Of a stretch of 22,636 bases of DNA, positions 7,313 to 15,126 are shown piece by piece (the first letter of the stretch is position 1; each line of letters opens with the position of its first letter). The notes under the pieces are model-generated. The model saw nothing but the letters and a program-made list of their open reading frames with translations. It was not told the DNA's origin and ran no database searches. The position numbers and the translations under genes were made by a program. This stretch comes from an uncultured Lachnospiraceae bacterium (GTDB lineage Bacteria; Bacillota; Clostridia; Lachnospirales; Lachnospiraceae). Location: assembly GCA_910586725.1 (NCBI GenBank), contig CAJUJL010000043.1, forward strand, positions 1 to 22,636, in the 5' to 3' direction.

Positions 7313-7984
7313 ATGGACAATTTAGAATTGAATGCCAATGCGTATCTGCCTTTGCGGGATGTTGTTTTTCATACTTTGCGGGAAGCGATTTTAAAAGGAG
7401 ATTTGAAGCCGGGAGAACGCCTGATGGAGCTTCAGCTTGCGGCAAAGCTTGGCGTCAGCCGTACGCCGATCCGGGAAGCGATCCGCATGCTGCAGCAGGA
7501 AGGCCTGGCGATTACGGTTCCGCGGAAGGGAGCGGAAGTTGCCGGAATTGAACAAAAAGATATGGAGGATGTGCTTCAGATCCGGGAGGCGTTGGAGATT
7601 CTGGCCGTACAGCTTGCGTGCGATAACATATCGGCTGCACAAATTGAAGATCTGGAAAAAAACGTGGCTGAATTTGAGGAAGTCGTCAAAACAAAAGACA
7701 TAAAATCAATTGCTGAGTCAGATATAGCGTTTCACGATATTATTTTTGAGGCTGCATCGAATCCCAGGCTGGTAATGATTCTGAATAATCTGCGGGGGCA
7801 GATTTACCGTTACCGCATGGAGTATCTGAAAAAAGAAGAGATGCATCCTTGTCTGGTGGGAGAGCATAAGCAGATTGCCGAGGGGTTAAAACGCAGAGAT
7901 AAAGCGTATGTAATGGAAATGACCCAAAAGCATGTCAAGAATCAGGAAAAAGCGATTAAGAATATTATTAGCGAGCAGGAATAA
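7313..7984 (+). CDS. GntR-family transcriptional regulator, FCD subfamily
   Basis: A 223-aa DNA-binding regulator. The N-terminal winged helix (about 10-80) has LREAILKGDLKPGERLMELQLAAKLGVSRTPIREAIRMLQQEG with the GntR signature. The C-terminal all-helical FCD ligand domain shows D-x-x-FH (SDIAFHDIIFEAASN, about 140-154) and two later histidines (GEHKQI, KHVKNQ), which in FCD proteins bind a metal or carboxylate. The ligand cannot be inferred. Start 7313 is preceded by AAGGAGG at 7302-7308. It follows ispE closely and ends at a strong terminator. Target genes may be elsewhere, since ispE is not an expected FCD target. Confidence 0.88.
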   Translation: MDNLELNANAYLPLRDVVFHTLREAILKGDLKPGERLMELQLAAKLGVSRTPIREAIRMLQQEGLAITVPRKGAEVAGIEQKDMEDVLQIREALEILAVQLACDNISAAQIEDLEKNVAEFEEVVKTKDIKSIAESDIAFHDIIFEAASNPRLVMILNNLRGQIYRYRMEYLKKEEMHPCLVGEHKQIAEGLKRRDKAYVMEMTQKHVKNQEKAIKNIISEQE

Positions 7985-8009
7985 AACAAGTTCACATAGA
8001 AAATACTAG

Positions 8010-8044
8010 AAATAGGAGTAGATGGTTGTCTATTCCTATTTTTT
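8010..8044 (+). terminator. Terminator of the ispE-gntR unit
   Basis: Stem AAATAGGAGTAGA / TCTATTCCTATTT (13 pairs, one G-U), loop TGGTTG, ending in TTTTTT. The T run abuts the first possible ATG (8045) of the germination gene, so any gerA promoter must be read through this site or overlap it. Confidence 0.88.
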
Positions 8045-8062
8045 ATGGTGGATGTGAAGCAT

Positions 8063-9553
8063 ATGGAAAAAGAATTAAGTAAAAACAGGCAGGCATTTCT
8101 AAAACTTTTGGGGGAGTCTGCGGATATTAAGAAAAAGACCATGCAGCTTGGATTAAAAAGGGACATTGGCTGTTTTATCGCCTATATAGAGGTGACCGGG
8201 GGAAGCTTTCTGTTTGAAAATTCAGTCGTTGGAAAGCTTTTGAATCAATTCTGCCTGATGTCAAAAAAGGACATTCTGGAAAGCCTTGAGAAAAACGCGC
8301 TTGGAATTTCGGATATGACGGCTTTTGAAACCGTTGAAGAGGCAGCGGAGGGCATGCTGACCGGAGACGTCATCTTATTTGTGGATGGATTTGACAAGGC
8401 AATCAAAATTCCGGATAAAGGCTATCCCGCTATGCCGGTCAAGGAACCAGAGTCGGAAAAAGTGATCCGCGGGTCAAAAGAGGGCTTTGTGGATTCGATT
8501 AAAGTCAATACGGCTCTGATTCGCAAACGCCTCCGCACGACGAAGCTGAAGGTGGAGGAAATAAAGGCCGGCACGCGTTCGAATACCAATATCGATCTTG
8601 TGTATATGGAGGATTTAGTGTATCCGTCCCTGTTGGATGAAGTGCGGAGCAGATTAAACCGCTATGAAATCGACGGAATTTTAGACAGCGGCATGGTGGA
8701 GCAGCTTTCGGAAGAAAAATGGTATTCTCCGTTTCCGCAGTTTCAGACGACACAGCGGCCGGACCGTGCTGCAATGGCAATTCTGGAGGGAAGGATTGTA
8801 GTTCTTACGGACAATTCCCCGACGGGGCTGATTCTGCCTACGGATTATAACTCGTTTATTCAGACGTGCGACGATTATTACAATCGTTGGGAGATTGCCT
8901 CTTTTGGAAGAATGATACGGTATATCGCGGCTTTTTTTGCGATGACCATACCAGGGCTTTATCTTGCGGTGACAAATTTTCATACACAGATTCTGCCGAC
9001 GACGCTTTTGATGTCTTTTGCGGCGGCAAGAGAGGGCGTCCCGTTTCCGGCGGTTGTGGAGGTCCTTTTGATGGAGATTTCCTTTGAACTTCTGCGTGAG
9101 GCGGGCGTGCGTCTGCCGGGAGCCATGGGGAATACAATCGGTATTGTAGGAGGATTGATTATAGGGCAGGCTGCGGTGGAAGCAAATATTGTAAGCCCCA
9201 TTGTGGTGATTGTAGTGGCGTTTACGGCGTTATGCTCTTTTGCGATTCCCAATGAGGAATTTGCCACAGCGTTTCGTTTGTTGAAATTCGGATTTATTTT
9301 TTTGTGTTCGTGGCTGGGATTTTATGGATTCCTTTTCGGTCTGCTTATGCTTTTGATTCATATGTCGCATTTGAAGAGCTTTGGGATTCCTTATCTTATG
9401 CCGTTTGTAGGGGCGGATTTGAACGGATATGAAGACGAAAGAGATTCGCTGATCCGCGTGCCATTGTTTTTTATGAAACGGCGGCCGATTTATGCGAAAA
9501 GAAATCAGAGAATACGTTTAAGAAAGAAGGATGCGGATGTTTTCAAAAAATAA
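8063..9553 (+). CDS. Spore germination protein, GerA family (A subunit)
   Basis: A 496-aa A subunit of a germinant receptor of the spore inner membrane, closely resembling GerAA along its whole length. The N-terminal cytosolic domain carries EKVIRGSKEGFVDSIKVNTALIRKRL (about 150-175), VVLTDNSPTGLI and the family motif SPFPQFQTTQRPD (about 220). At least four membrane segments follow from about residue 285, with FPAVVEVLLMEISFELLREAGVRLP and GIVGGLIIGQAAVEANIVSP, both highly conserved. The C-terminus is basic and cytosolic. ATG 8045 touches a terminator T run and has no ribosome site; ATG 8063 has only weak GGTGG upstream, so the start is uncertain by a few codons. It overlaps the gerBC fusion by 17 bases. 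Expected to be forespore expressed. Confidence 0.92.
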   Translation: MEKELSKNRQAFLKLLGESADIKKKTMQLGLKRDIGCFIAYIEVTGGSFLFENSVVGKLLNQFCLMSKKDILESLEKNALGISDMTAFETVEEAAEGMLTGDVILFVDGFDKAIKIPDKGYPAMPVKEPESEKVIRGSKEGFVDSIKVNTALIRKRLRTTKLKVEEIKAGTRSNTNIDLVYMEDLVYPSLLDEVRSRLNRYEIDGILDSGMVEQLSEEKWYSPFPQFQTTQRPDRAAMAILEGRIVVLTDNSPTGLILPTDYNSFIQTCDDYYNRWEIASFGRMIRYIAAFFAMTIPGLYLAVTNFHTQILPTTLLMSFAAAREGVPFPAVVEVLLMEISFELLREAGVRLPGAMGNTIGIVGGLIIGQAAVEANIVSPIVVIVVAFTALCSFAIPNEEFATAFRLLKFGFIFLCSWLGFYGFLFGLLMLLIHMSHLKSFGIPYLMPFVGADLNGYEDERDSLIRVPLFFMKRRPIYAKRNQRIRLRKKDADVFKK

Positions 9554-11684
9554 TAAAATTTCGAAACGGCAGATGTTTCGCCTGTTGATGTATGATTTGC
9601 TGGGAATCGGCACGCTTTTGCTGCCCTCTGCGCTTGCAAAAGATGCGGGAAGAAATGGGATGCTTACCATTGGAATCGGGATTGGAGCCGGGCTTTTATA
9701 CTGTATGCTGCTGGGGTTTTTGATTCGTTTTGTGAGGGAGGATGAAAGTTATCCGACTTTTTTAAAGCGTTGTTTCGGAACATTTTTTGGGACGGTTGTT
9801 TTTCTTTTTTATGCGTTGTATTATTTGTGTCTGGGTGGGTATTCCGCATATATTTTTGGGCATCTGATGATTACTGAGCTGTTAAAAGACCAGTCCTTTT
9901 ACTGGATAGTGGCGGGAATACTTCTGCTTTGCGCATACGGCATTATGCAGGGTATTGAAGGCAGAGCCAGAATTTATGAAATTTTATTCTGGTTTTTGAT
10001 GGCGCCGTTGTTCGCTCTGCTTTTTCTGGCGGCCAGGGATGTGGAGACGCCGCGTTTGTTTCCCCTGTACATTGAGGACTGGGGAGGGATTTTGCGCGGA
10101 AGCTATTATAGTTTTAGCGTATTTTCGCTTGGAAGTTTTTCTCTGTTTTTGGCGCCGTTTGCAAAACAGAAAAAATCCATTCCCGGGGCGTGCATAGGAG
10201 CTGTTTTATTCAGCGGCGTCGTGCTTTTCGCGCTGTACGGCATTTTACAGGGTATATTTGGAACGGAGGCCATGTATGTTCTGGAATATCCCGCGGTTAC
10301 GCTGATGAGCATGATTCAGGTTCCGGGAGGTTTTTTTCAGAGACAGGACGCTTTGATGGTTGCAATCTGGTTTTTTACGGTGTTTGCGCTGTTGAGCAGC
10401 AGCATGTTTTATGCCGTTGAAAATTTAAAAGAGCTGACTGCGGGAAAAAAAGAAAAACTATGGATTGCGGTTACGGTCGTACTTTTATTTGGGATTGCTG
10501 TGTGGAGCTACCGGTCGGTTTCTTTTACGGACCAGATTGCCCGTGTGTTTTTGCTTGTGGCGACGCCGCTTGTCGTTTTGATCCCGCTTGCGGCCGCGCT
10601 GCGTATGAAACTTGGCAAAAAGGGCGGACAGGCGGCATGTGGTCTTTTGCTGCTGTGCTTTATCTTCCCGCTTATGGGATGCAGCACTCAGGAGCTTGAA
10701 AACCGGAAATTTCCGCTTGCTATGGGCATAGATAAAAAAGAAGATTCCTGTTTAATCAGCTATAAATTTCAAAATCTTTCCACCGTTGCGGATGAAAACG
10801 CGGACAGCCCGGGAGGAACGGATTTCTTTATAGAAGAGCAGGATTTTTTTACCGGCATCTCAAAGTATGCGAATAATACGAATAAGATCATGGATTACAA
10901 CCACATGAAAGCGTTGATTTTATCGGAGGATTTTGCGGAGGACGCTAAGGCTCTTTCGGATTTTTTAAAGATTTGCGGCAAAGAAAGCCTGATTGCCAGA
11001 AATACGCTGCTCTTTTTTGCAGAGGATGCGGCTAAAATTTTGAAACTGGATGAAAACCTGGATACGGCAATCGGAAGCTATCTGGAGGAGATGTTAGACA
11101 GCAGAGAGGATTATCGGTTAAAAGATGCGGTAACGCTTGGGGATTTGTACAATGAAATGGAAAATAAAGAGCAGCTTTTGCTCGTTCCCGTGCTTGCCGA
11201 CGACGGAGGGATTCCGGTTATCCGCAATTATTACGCAATATCCGGAGGAAAGACGAAAGGGGAAATCTCTGTTTCCGAAGGGGTATTGTCTTATCTGATC
11301 CAGGGAAAATTAAAAAAGCTGGCGTTTACGATGGAGAATGAAACAGCGGTATCAATCAACCGCATCGTGCAAAAAGGCAGCTTTTCTGCCGGAGAGAACA
11401 TTTCTTATCAATGCGAACTGCAATTGGAAGCGGTGATAGAAAACGAAACCGGAAATGAGGAGGATGTTAAGCGGCAGTTGAAAGAGCTGTTTGAAAAAAA
11501 CCTGAATAAAAGCCAGAAAAATCTCAAGGAAGCTCCGGGAATTGATCTGACAAACAGTTTTTATAAACTTGGAAAGGACGGCGGAGGGCAATATGAACGG
11601 TATCGGGGAAAACAGGACGATTATATCAAAGATATGCAATGTGAGTTTGTGGTGGATGTGATTATTCTAAACGAAAGAGGATAA
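9537..11684 (+). CDS. GerB-GerC fusion: germination transporter joined to germination lipoprotein
   Basis: One 715-aa protein combining two receptor subunits that are normally separate. Residues 1 to about 360 form a GerAB-type APC transporter with about ten membrane helices (start RQMFRLLMYDLLGIGTLLLP). Then comes a basic stretch RMKLGKKGG, a hydrophobic segment and a lipobox-like LMGC with Cys382. Residues 382-715 form a Ger(x)C domain (FPLAMGIDKKE, DYNHMKALILSEDFA, LIARNTLLFF, and the PF05504-like C-terminus). The frame is continuous, and ATG 10605 at the join has no ribosome site. Topology works: an eleventh helix would carry the GerC part outward. Whether the lipobox is cleaved and lipidated is unknown. 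ATG 9537 is preferred over 9531, since AAGG ends at 9530. Confidence 0.9.
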   Translation: MFSKNNKISKRQMFRLLMYDLLGIGTLLLPSALAKDAGRNGMLTIGIGIGAGLLYCMLLGFLIRFVREDESYPTFLKRCFGTFFGTVVFLFYALYYLCLGGYSAYIFGHLMITELLKDQSFYWIVAGILLLCAYGIMQGIEGRARIYEILFWFLMAPLFALLFLAARDVETPRLFPLYIEDWGGILRGSYYSFSVFSLGSFSLFLAPFAKQKKSIPGACIGAVLFSGVVLFALYGILQGIFGTEAMYVLEYPAVTLMSMIQVPGGFFQRQDALMVAIWFFTVFALLSSSMFYAVENLKELTAGKKEKLWIAVTVVLLFGIAVWSYRSVSFTDQIARVFLLVATPLVVLIPLAAALRMKLGKKGGQAACGLLLLCFIFPLMGCSTQELENRKFPLAMGIDKKEDSCLISYKFQNLSTVADENADSPGGTDFFIEEQDFFTGISKYANNTNKIMDYNHMKALILSEDFAEDAKALSDFLKICGKESLIARNTLLFFAEDAAKILKLDENLDTAIGSYLEEMLDSREDYRLKDAVTLGDLYNEMENKEQLLLVPVLADDGGIPVIRNYYAISGGKTKGEISVSEGVLSYLIQGKLKKLAFTMENETAVSINRIVQKGSFSAGENISYQCELQLEAVIENETGNEEDVKRQLKELFEKNLNKSQKNLKEAPGIDLTNSFYKLGKDGGGQYERYRGKQDDYIKDMQCEFVVDVIILNERG

Positions 11685-11702
11685 AAATAAGCTCCAATTT
11701 GT

Positions 11703-11731
11703 GTTTAAACTTCCAGATTCTGGAAATGCTT
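11703..11731 (+). promoter_or_regulatory. Candidate sigma-F promoter of spoIIR with internal palindrome
   Basis: GTTTA (11703-11707) and GGAAATGCTT (11722-11731), 14 bases apart, fit the forespore sigma-F pattern (GYATA, then GGNNANAMTW) with one mismatch in each box. spoIIR is sigma-F dependent in Bacillus. The spacer contains a perfect palindrome, TTCCAGA-T-TCTGGAA (11711-11725). Motif-level evidence only. Confidence 0.38.
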
Positions 11732-11763
11732 TAAGAAATAACATCAAAGATTGGAGAATAAAT

Positions 11764-12384
11764 ATGAAAAGATTATATCGCACAGGCGCAGTTTTTCTGG
11801 TGTTTGCATTTGTTTTTACGGGAGCCTACCGTTATCGCTGCCACAGGCTGCAAACCGATCTTGCCGAACGAATCTTACGGTTTCATGTCATTGCAAACAG
11901 CAACACGAAAGAGGATCAGGATTTGAAACTGAAGATCCGGGATGAAATTGGGGCATATCTGGGAAATGAGTTGTCGGGAAATCTGGATTTGCATACCTGT
12001 GAGCAGACAGTGAAAGATCATCTGAAACAGATAGAAGACTGCGCCAGGGCAGTGATTTGGAGAGAAGGATATGATTATGACGTTTCCGCATCCGTAAAGA
12101 ATACGGATTTTCCGGAGAAAACATATGGGAATTATACGTTTCCCAGAGGAAATTACCGGGCGCTTAGGGTGGTAATCGGAGAGGGCGCCGGTGAAAACTG
12201 GTGGTGCGTTATGTATCCAAACCTCTGCTTTTCAGGAAGCGTTTATGAAGTGGCTGATGAAAACGCAAAAGAAGAGCTTAAGAATGTTTTGACGGAGGAG
12301 GAATACGAGGAAATGCTTGCAGGAGGAAAAATAAAAGTAAAATTCAAATATCTGGACGCATTTCTCTCTCTGCTGAGAAATTAG
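11764..12384 (+). CDS. spoIIR: Stage II sporulation protein R
   Basis: A 206-aa forespore-secreted signalling protein that triggers SpoIIGA to process pro-sigma-E in the mother cell. An N-terminal signal or anchor helix (about 8-25, GAVFLVFAFVFTGAY) is followed by the family signature LRFHVIANSNTKEDQDLKLKIRD (about 38-60), YGNYTFPRGNYRALRVVIGEG and NWWCVMYPNLCF. Length is typical for clostridial members. Start 11764 follows GGAG (11753-11756) by 7 bases and places the hydrophobic segment correctly; the upstream in-frame start at 11701 has no ribosome site. It lies 79 bases after the gerBC fusion, so the three may form a forespore-expressed cluster, though a separate promoter candidate precedes it. 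Confidence 0.93.
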   Translation: MKRLYRTGAVFLVFAFVFTGAYRYRCHRLQTDLAERILRFHVIANSNTKEDQDLKLKIRDEIGAYLGNELSGNLDLHTCEQTVKDHLKQIEDCARAVIWREGYDYDVSASVKNTDFPEKTYGNYTFPRGNYRALRVVIGEGAGENWWCVMYPNLCFSGSVYEVADENAKEELKNVLTEEEYEEMLAGGKIKVKFKYLDAFLSLLRN

Positions 12385-12404
12385 TTTCTGGAAAAAATGT
12401 TATA

Positions 12405-12433
12405 TTGACGAAACAGAGATTCCATATTAGAAT
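12405..12433 (+). promoter_or_regulatory. Sigma-A promoter of the DUF3810-ispF unit
   Basis: TTGACG (12405-12410), a 17-base spacer, and TAGAAT (12428-12433), about 21 bases before the start codon. Confidence 0.78.
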
Positions 12434-12454
12434 TTTGAATCAGGTGATGGAATC

Positions 12455-13555
12455 ATGAAAAAATGGAAAGCAAGGCATAAGGCAATGGCGGGAATCCTTG
12501 TGGTTACGGCGGTTTGCTATGGGATTTCCTGGAAGTTTCCGGGGGCGGTGGACTGGTATAAAAATTATATTTTTCCGATTGGAACCAATACGCTTTCAAG
12601 GCTTATGTCTGTGGTTTCGTGGTCTGTCGGGGAAATTCTGATTTATTTGGGAATTTTTGCACTGGCCGCTGCGGTATTGACCGGCATCTTATGCATTTTT
12701 TTCAAAGGAAGGGTCAGAGCATTTGGAAAGCTTTATTTGGAAGGCGTTTTATGGGCTGTTGTCTGGGTTCTGGCAACGGAGAATTTTAACTGCTATATGT
12801 TATACCATGCCGGTACGCTGGAGGAAACTTATTTTTCGGGTATAGCAGGAAAGGAAGAGACGCTGGTTGTCGTTTATAACGATATGGTGGAGCGTGCAAA
12901 TGAGCTGTCTTTGCAAATGGAGCGGGACGAAAAAGGCGGCGTTGTTTATCATGGGGATTTGTACGAGGAGTGCAAATCTGCGATGCGGTCGCTGGGAGAG
13001 GAATTTTCATATTTGAGAGGATATTATCCAAATCCGAAAAAGATACTCGCTTCTGATTTTATGAGCCAGCAAAATCTGGCCGGAATATATTTTCCGTTTA
13101 CTCTGGAGGCCAATTATAATACGACGATGTACATAATGAACCAGGCGGCGACGATCTGCCATGAAATGAGCCATTTAAAAGGCGTGATTTTAGAAGATGA
13201 GGCTAATTTTTTTGGATTTCTTGCCTGCATTAGGTCTGGAGATTCGTTTCTTGCATACAGCGGATATTTGAGCGTACTGGGGTATGTCAGCCATGAAGTG
13301 CGGCAAAATGTGGATCTGGAAACGAGAAAAACAATGGCGGTTCCAAACGATCTGGTGCAAAAGGACGCCGTATTCTTAACAGAAGAGGAATGGGAGCGGG
13401 TGGAGAAAAAAGCATTGGTTAAGACAGAAACCGTGAATCAGGCAACGAATGCTTTTTTAGACGGAAATTTGAAAATTAATGGCGTCAAAGACGGAGTGGA
13501 AAGTTACAGCAGAGTAGTAAGGCTGATTTTAAAATGGTATGAGAAGGGAGAATAA
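12455..13555 (+). CDS. DUF3810 membrane protein, putative zinc metallopeptidase
   Basis: A 366-aa protein of the DUF3810 type. Three hydrophobic segments occupy the first 120 residues (about 10-28, 55-85 and 90-110), followed by a large domain. That domain contains CHEMSHLKG, an HExxH zinc motif (H236, E237, H240), with EDEANFF (E247, E249) shortly downstream as the likely third ligand, a gluzincin-like layout. It therefore probably is a membrane-anchored peptidase; substrate and role are unknown. Start 12455 follows AGGTGATGG. One base separates its stop codon from the ispF start, so ispF is likely cotranscribed. Placement between spoIIR and ispF does not assign it to either process. Confidence 0.8.
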   Translation: MKKWKARHKAMAGILVVTAVCYGISWKFPGAVDWYKNYIFPIGTNTLSRLMSVVSWSVGEILIYLGIFALAAAVLTGILCIFFKGRVRAFGKLYLEGVLWAVVWVLATENFNCYMLYHAGTLEETYFSGIAGKEETLVVVYNDMVERANELSLQMERDEKGGVVYHGDLYEECKSAMRSLGEEFSYLRGYYPNPKKILASDFMSQQNLAGIYFPFTLEANYNTTMYIMNQAATICHEMSHLKGVILEDEANFFGFLACIRSGDSFLAYSGYLSVLGYVSHEVRQNVDLETRKTMAVPNDLVQKDAVFLTEEEWERVEKKALVKTETVNQATNAFLDGNLKINGVKDGVESYSRVVRLILKWYEKGE

Positions 13556-13556
13556 A

Positions 13557-14096
13557 ATGCGGGTAGGACTGGGATACGATGTGCATAAATTAACAGAGAA
13601 CAGGAAATTGATTCTGGGAGGCGTGGAGATTCCTCATAAACTGGGGCTTCTTGGGCATTCGGATGCAGATGTTTTGATTCATGCCATTATGGACGCGCTT
13701 TTGGGCGCGGCGGCGCTGGGCGATATAGGCAGACATTTTCCGGATACGGATGAGAAGTACAGGGGAATCTCAAGCAGAAAACTTTTGGCGCACGTCGGGG
13801 AGCTGATTGTAAAAGAAGGGTTTTTTATTGAAAATATCGATGCCGTGATTGTGGCTCAGAAACCGAAGCTGCGGCCATACATTGACGAAATGGAAGTCAA
13901 CATTGCCGAAACGCTGAAACTGGAGAAGAGCCAGATTAATATCAAGGCGACGACGGAAGAGGGGCTTGGTTTTACGGGAAGTGAAGAAGGGATTTCCTCG
14001 CATGCGGTCTGCGCGTTGGGCAGATTTTATGAGAACAGCGTGCCGGTATCGGAGAGCGGGATGAAAAACTGTGCCGGCTGCGCAAGAAAGTGTTGA
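13557..14096 (+). CDS. ispF: 2-C-methyl-D-erythritol 2,4-cyclodiphosphate synthase
   Basis: A 179-aa MEP-pathway enzyme that cyclises CDP-methylerythritol phosphate to MEcPP with release of CMP; active as a zinc-containing trimer. GYDVHKL (metal ligands D8, H10), GLLGHSDADVLIHAIMDALLGAAALGDIG (with the third ligand histidine), HFPDTD and TTEEGLGFTGSEEGISSHAVCAL are intact. The family ends soon after this last motif at about 158 aa; here about 20 extra residues follow and finish with the cysteine-rich CAGCARKC. Start 13557 is 6 bases after AAGGGAG. The final TGT-TGA overlaps the -35 box of the cysteine operon. Confidence 0.95.
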   Translation: MRVGLGYDVHKLTENRKLILGGVEIPHKLGLLGHSDADVLIHAIMDALLGAAALGDIGRHFPDTDEKYRGISSRKLLAHVGELIVKEGFFIENIDAVIVAQKPKLRPYIDEMEVNIAETLKLEKSQINIKATTEEGLGFTGSEEGISSHAVCALGRFYENSVPVSESGMKNCAGCARKC

Positions 14097-14121
14097 CAAA
14101 TATTTCTGCAATGCATAAACT
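14093..14121 (+). promoter_or_regulatory. Sigma-A promoter of the cysteine T-box operon
   Basis: TTGACA (14093-14098), a 17-base spacer, and TAAACT (14116-14121, 4/6). The -35 box includes the ispF stop codon TGA at 14094-14096. Transcription would start near 14128. Confidence 0.7.
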
Positions 14122-14127
14122 AGAAAG

Positions 14128-14364
14128 AAACAGGAAAAGGCAAAGAACGGAAAGAGTAGGGAATCCTCTGTCATCCAGAGAGAGACTGTCATTGGCTGGG
14201 AGCAGTTTTATACAAGATTTCCAAAGTGCGTCCGGGAGCTGATCCGGTGAAGTTAGTAGCCGGGTACGGAATCATACACGTTACGTATTTTAAGTGAAAG
14301 CCCTGGCTTTTATGAGAGTGGAACCGCGGATAACTTCGTCTCTTGATCTGAGACGGAGTTTTTT
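14128..14364 (+). promoter_or_regulatory. T-box leader, tRNA-Cys responsive
   Basis: A T-box riboswitch that senses uncharged tRNA. The conserved T-box TGGAACCGCGG is at 14319-14329, followed by a terminator. The upstream Stem I region shows the usual AGAGAG element (about 14174-14181). The probable specifier codon TGC (Cys) is at 14227-14229 in the AAAGTGCGTCCGGGAG context that closes Stem I. It precedes cysE and cysS, fitting control by cysteine limitation. The exact Stem I pairing was not fully worked out by hand. Confidence 0.9.
14332..14364 (+). terminator. T-box terminator
   Basis: AACTTCGTCTC / GAGACGGAGTT (11 pairs, one G-U), loop TTGATCT, then TTTTTT. It competes with the antiterminator formed by the T-box sequence just upstream. 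Confidence 0.9.
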
Positions 14365-14445
14365 GATTTACAGGAGAAGGCTTGTTATTGCCGCAGCCGC
14401 ACGTGGGCGCATATTTTTTATGAAAAAGCAAAAAAGAGGAGGAAT

Positions 14446-15123
14446 ATGGGACTCATCAAATTTATAAAAGAAGAAATCCAGGTCATACAGGAGAGGGATC
14501 CGGCGATTAAGTCACCGATAGAAGTGATTTTATACCCTACGTTTCGGGTTATGTTAAGCTACCGGAGAGCGCACAGATTGTATCAGAGGGGCCATTTTTT
14601 TCGAGCAAGATACATATCCCAGCGGGCGGCCAGAAAAACCGGAATCGAGATACATCCGGGCGCTGAAATCGGGAAAGGGTTATTTATTGATCATGGCAGC
14701 GGGGTAATCATCGGGGAGACGACGATTATCGGGGACAATGTTACCTTATATCAGGGCGTGACGCTGGGAGGAACCGGAAAAGAAACGGGCAAACGCCATC
14801 CTACGCTGTGCAACAACGTTATGGTGAGCGCCGGAGCCAAGATTCTGGGTTCTTTTACGATTGGAGAAAACTCAAAGATCGGCGCAGGAAGCGTCGTCCT
14901 TGAGGAGGTGCCTGCAAATTGCACCGTAGTCGGAGTCCCGGGCAGAATTGTCAAACGGGGCAATGAAAAGGTTCCCAGGAGCGATATGGATCAGGTCAAT
15001 CTGCCGGATCCGGTAAAAGAAGACATTGCTGCATTGCAGCATGAAAATACGGCGCTTTGCAATAAAATATTTGAATTGCAACAACAAATGAAAGAGCTGC
15101 AAAATTTGAGAAAGGATCAATGA
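14446..15123 (+). CDS. cysE: Serine O-acetyltransferase
   Basis: A 225-aa left-handed beta-helix acyltransferase making O-acetylserine from serine and acetyl-CoA, the first step of cysteine synthesis. It is the short bacterial form (EpsC/CysE without the extended N-terminal domain). The N-terminal helices (about 1-60) precede hexapeptide repeats. Catalytic D82-H83 are in FIDHGSGVIIGE and H118 in GKETGKRHPTL, with the acetyl-CoA segment GAGSVVLEEVPANCTVVGVPGR near 145-166. The last 40 residues form a Leu/Gln-rich coiled coil. AGAGGAGG ends only 3 bases before ATG 14446, a short but usable spacing. First gene of the T-box operon. Confidence 0.93.
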   Translation: MGLIKFIKEEIQVIQERDPAIKSPIEVILYPTFRVMLSYRRAHRLYQRGHFFRARYISQRAARKTGIEIHPGAEIGKGLFIDHGSGVIIGETTIIGDNVTLYQGVTLGGTGKETGKRHPTLCNNVMVSAGAKILGSFTIGENSKIGAGSVVLEEVPANCTVVGVPGRIVKRGNEKVPRSDMDQVNLPDPVKEDIAALQHENTALCNKIFELQQQMKELQNLRKDQ

Positions 15124-15126
15124 AAC

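Noticed and set aside
8856..9267. Overlapping minus-strand frames opposite gerA
   Set aside because: Antisense shadows of highly conserved GerA membrane segments.
10605..10607. Internal ATG as the start of a separate GerC gene
   Set aside because: No ribosome site precedes it, and the transporter frame runs through it without a stop; read as a fusion instead.
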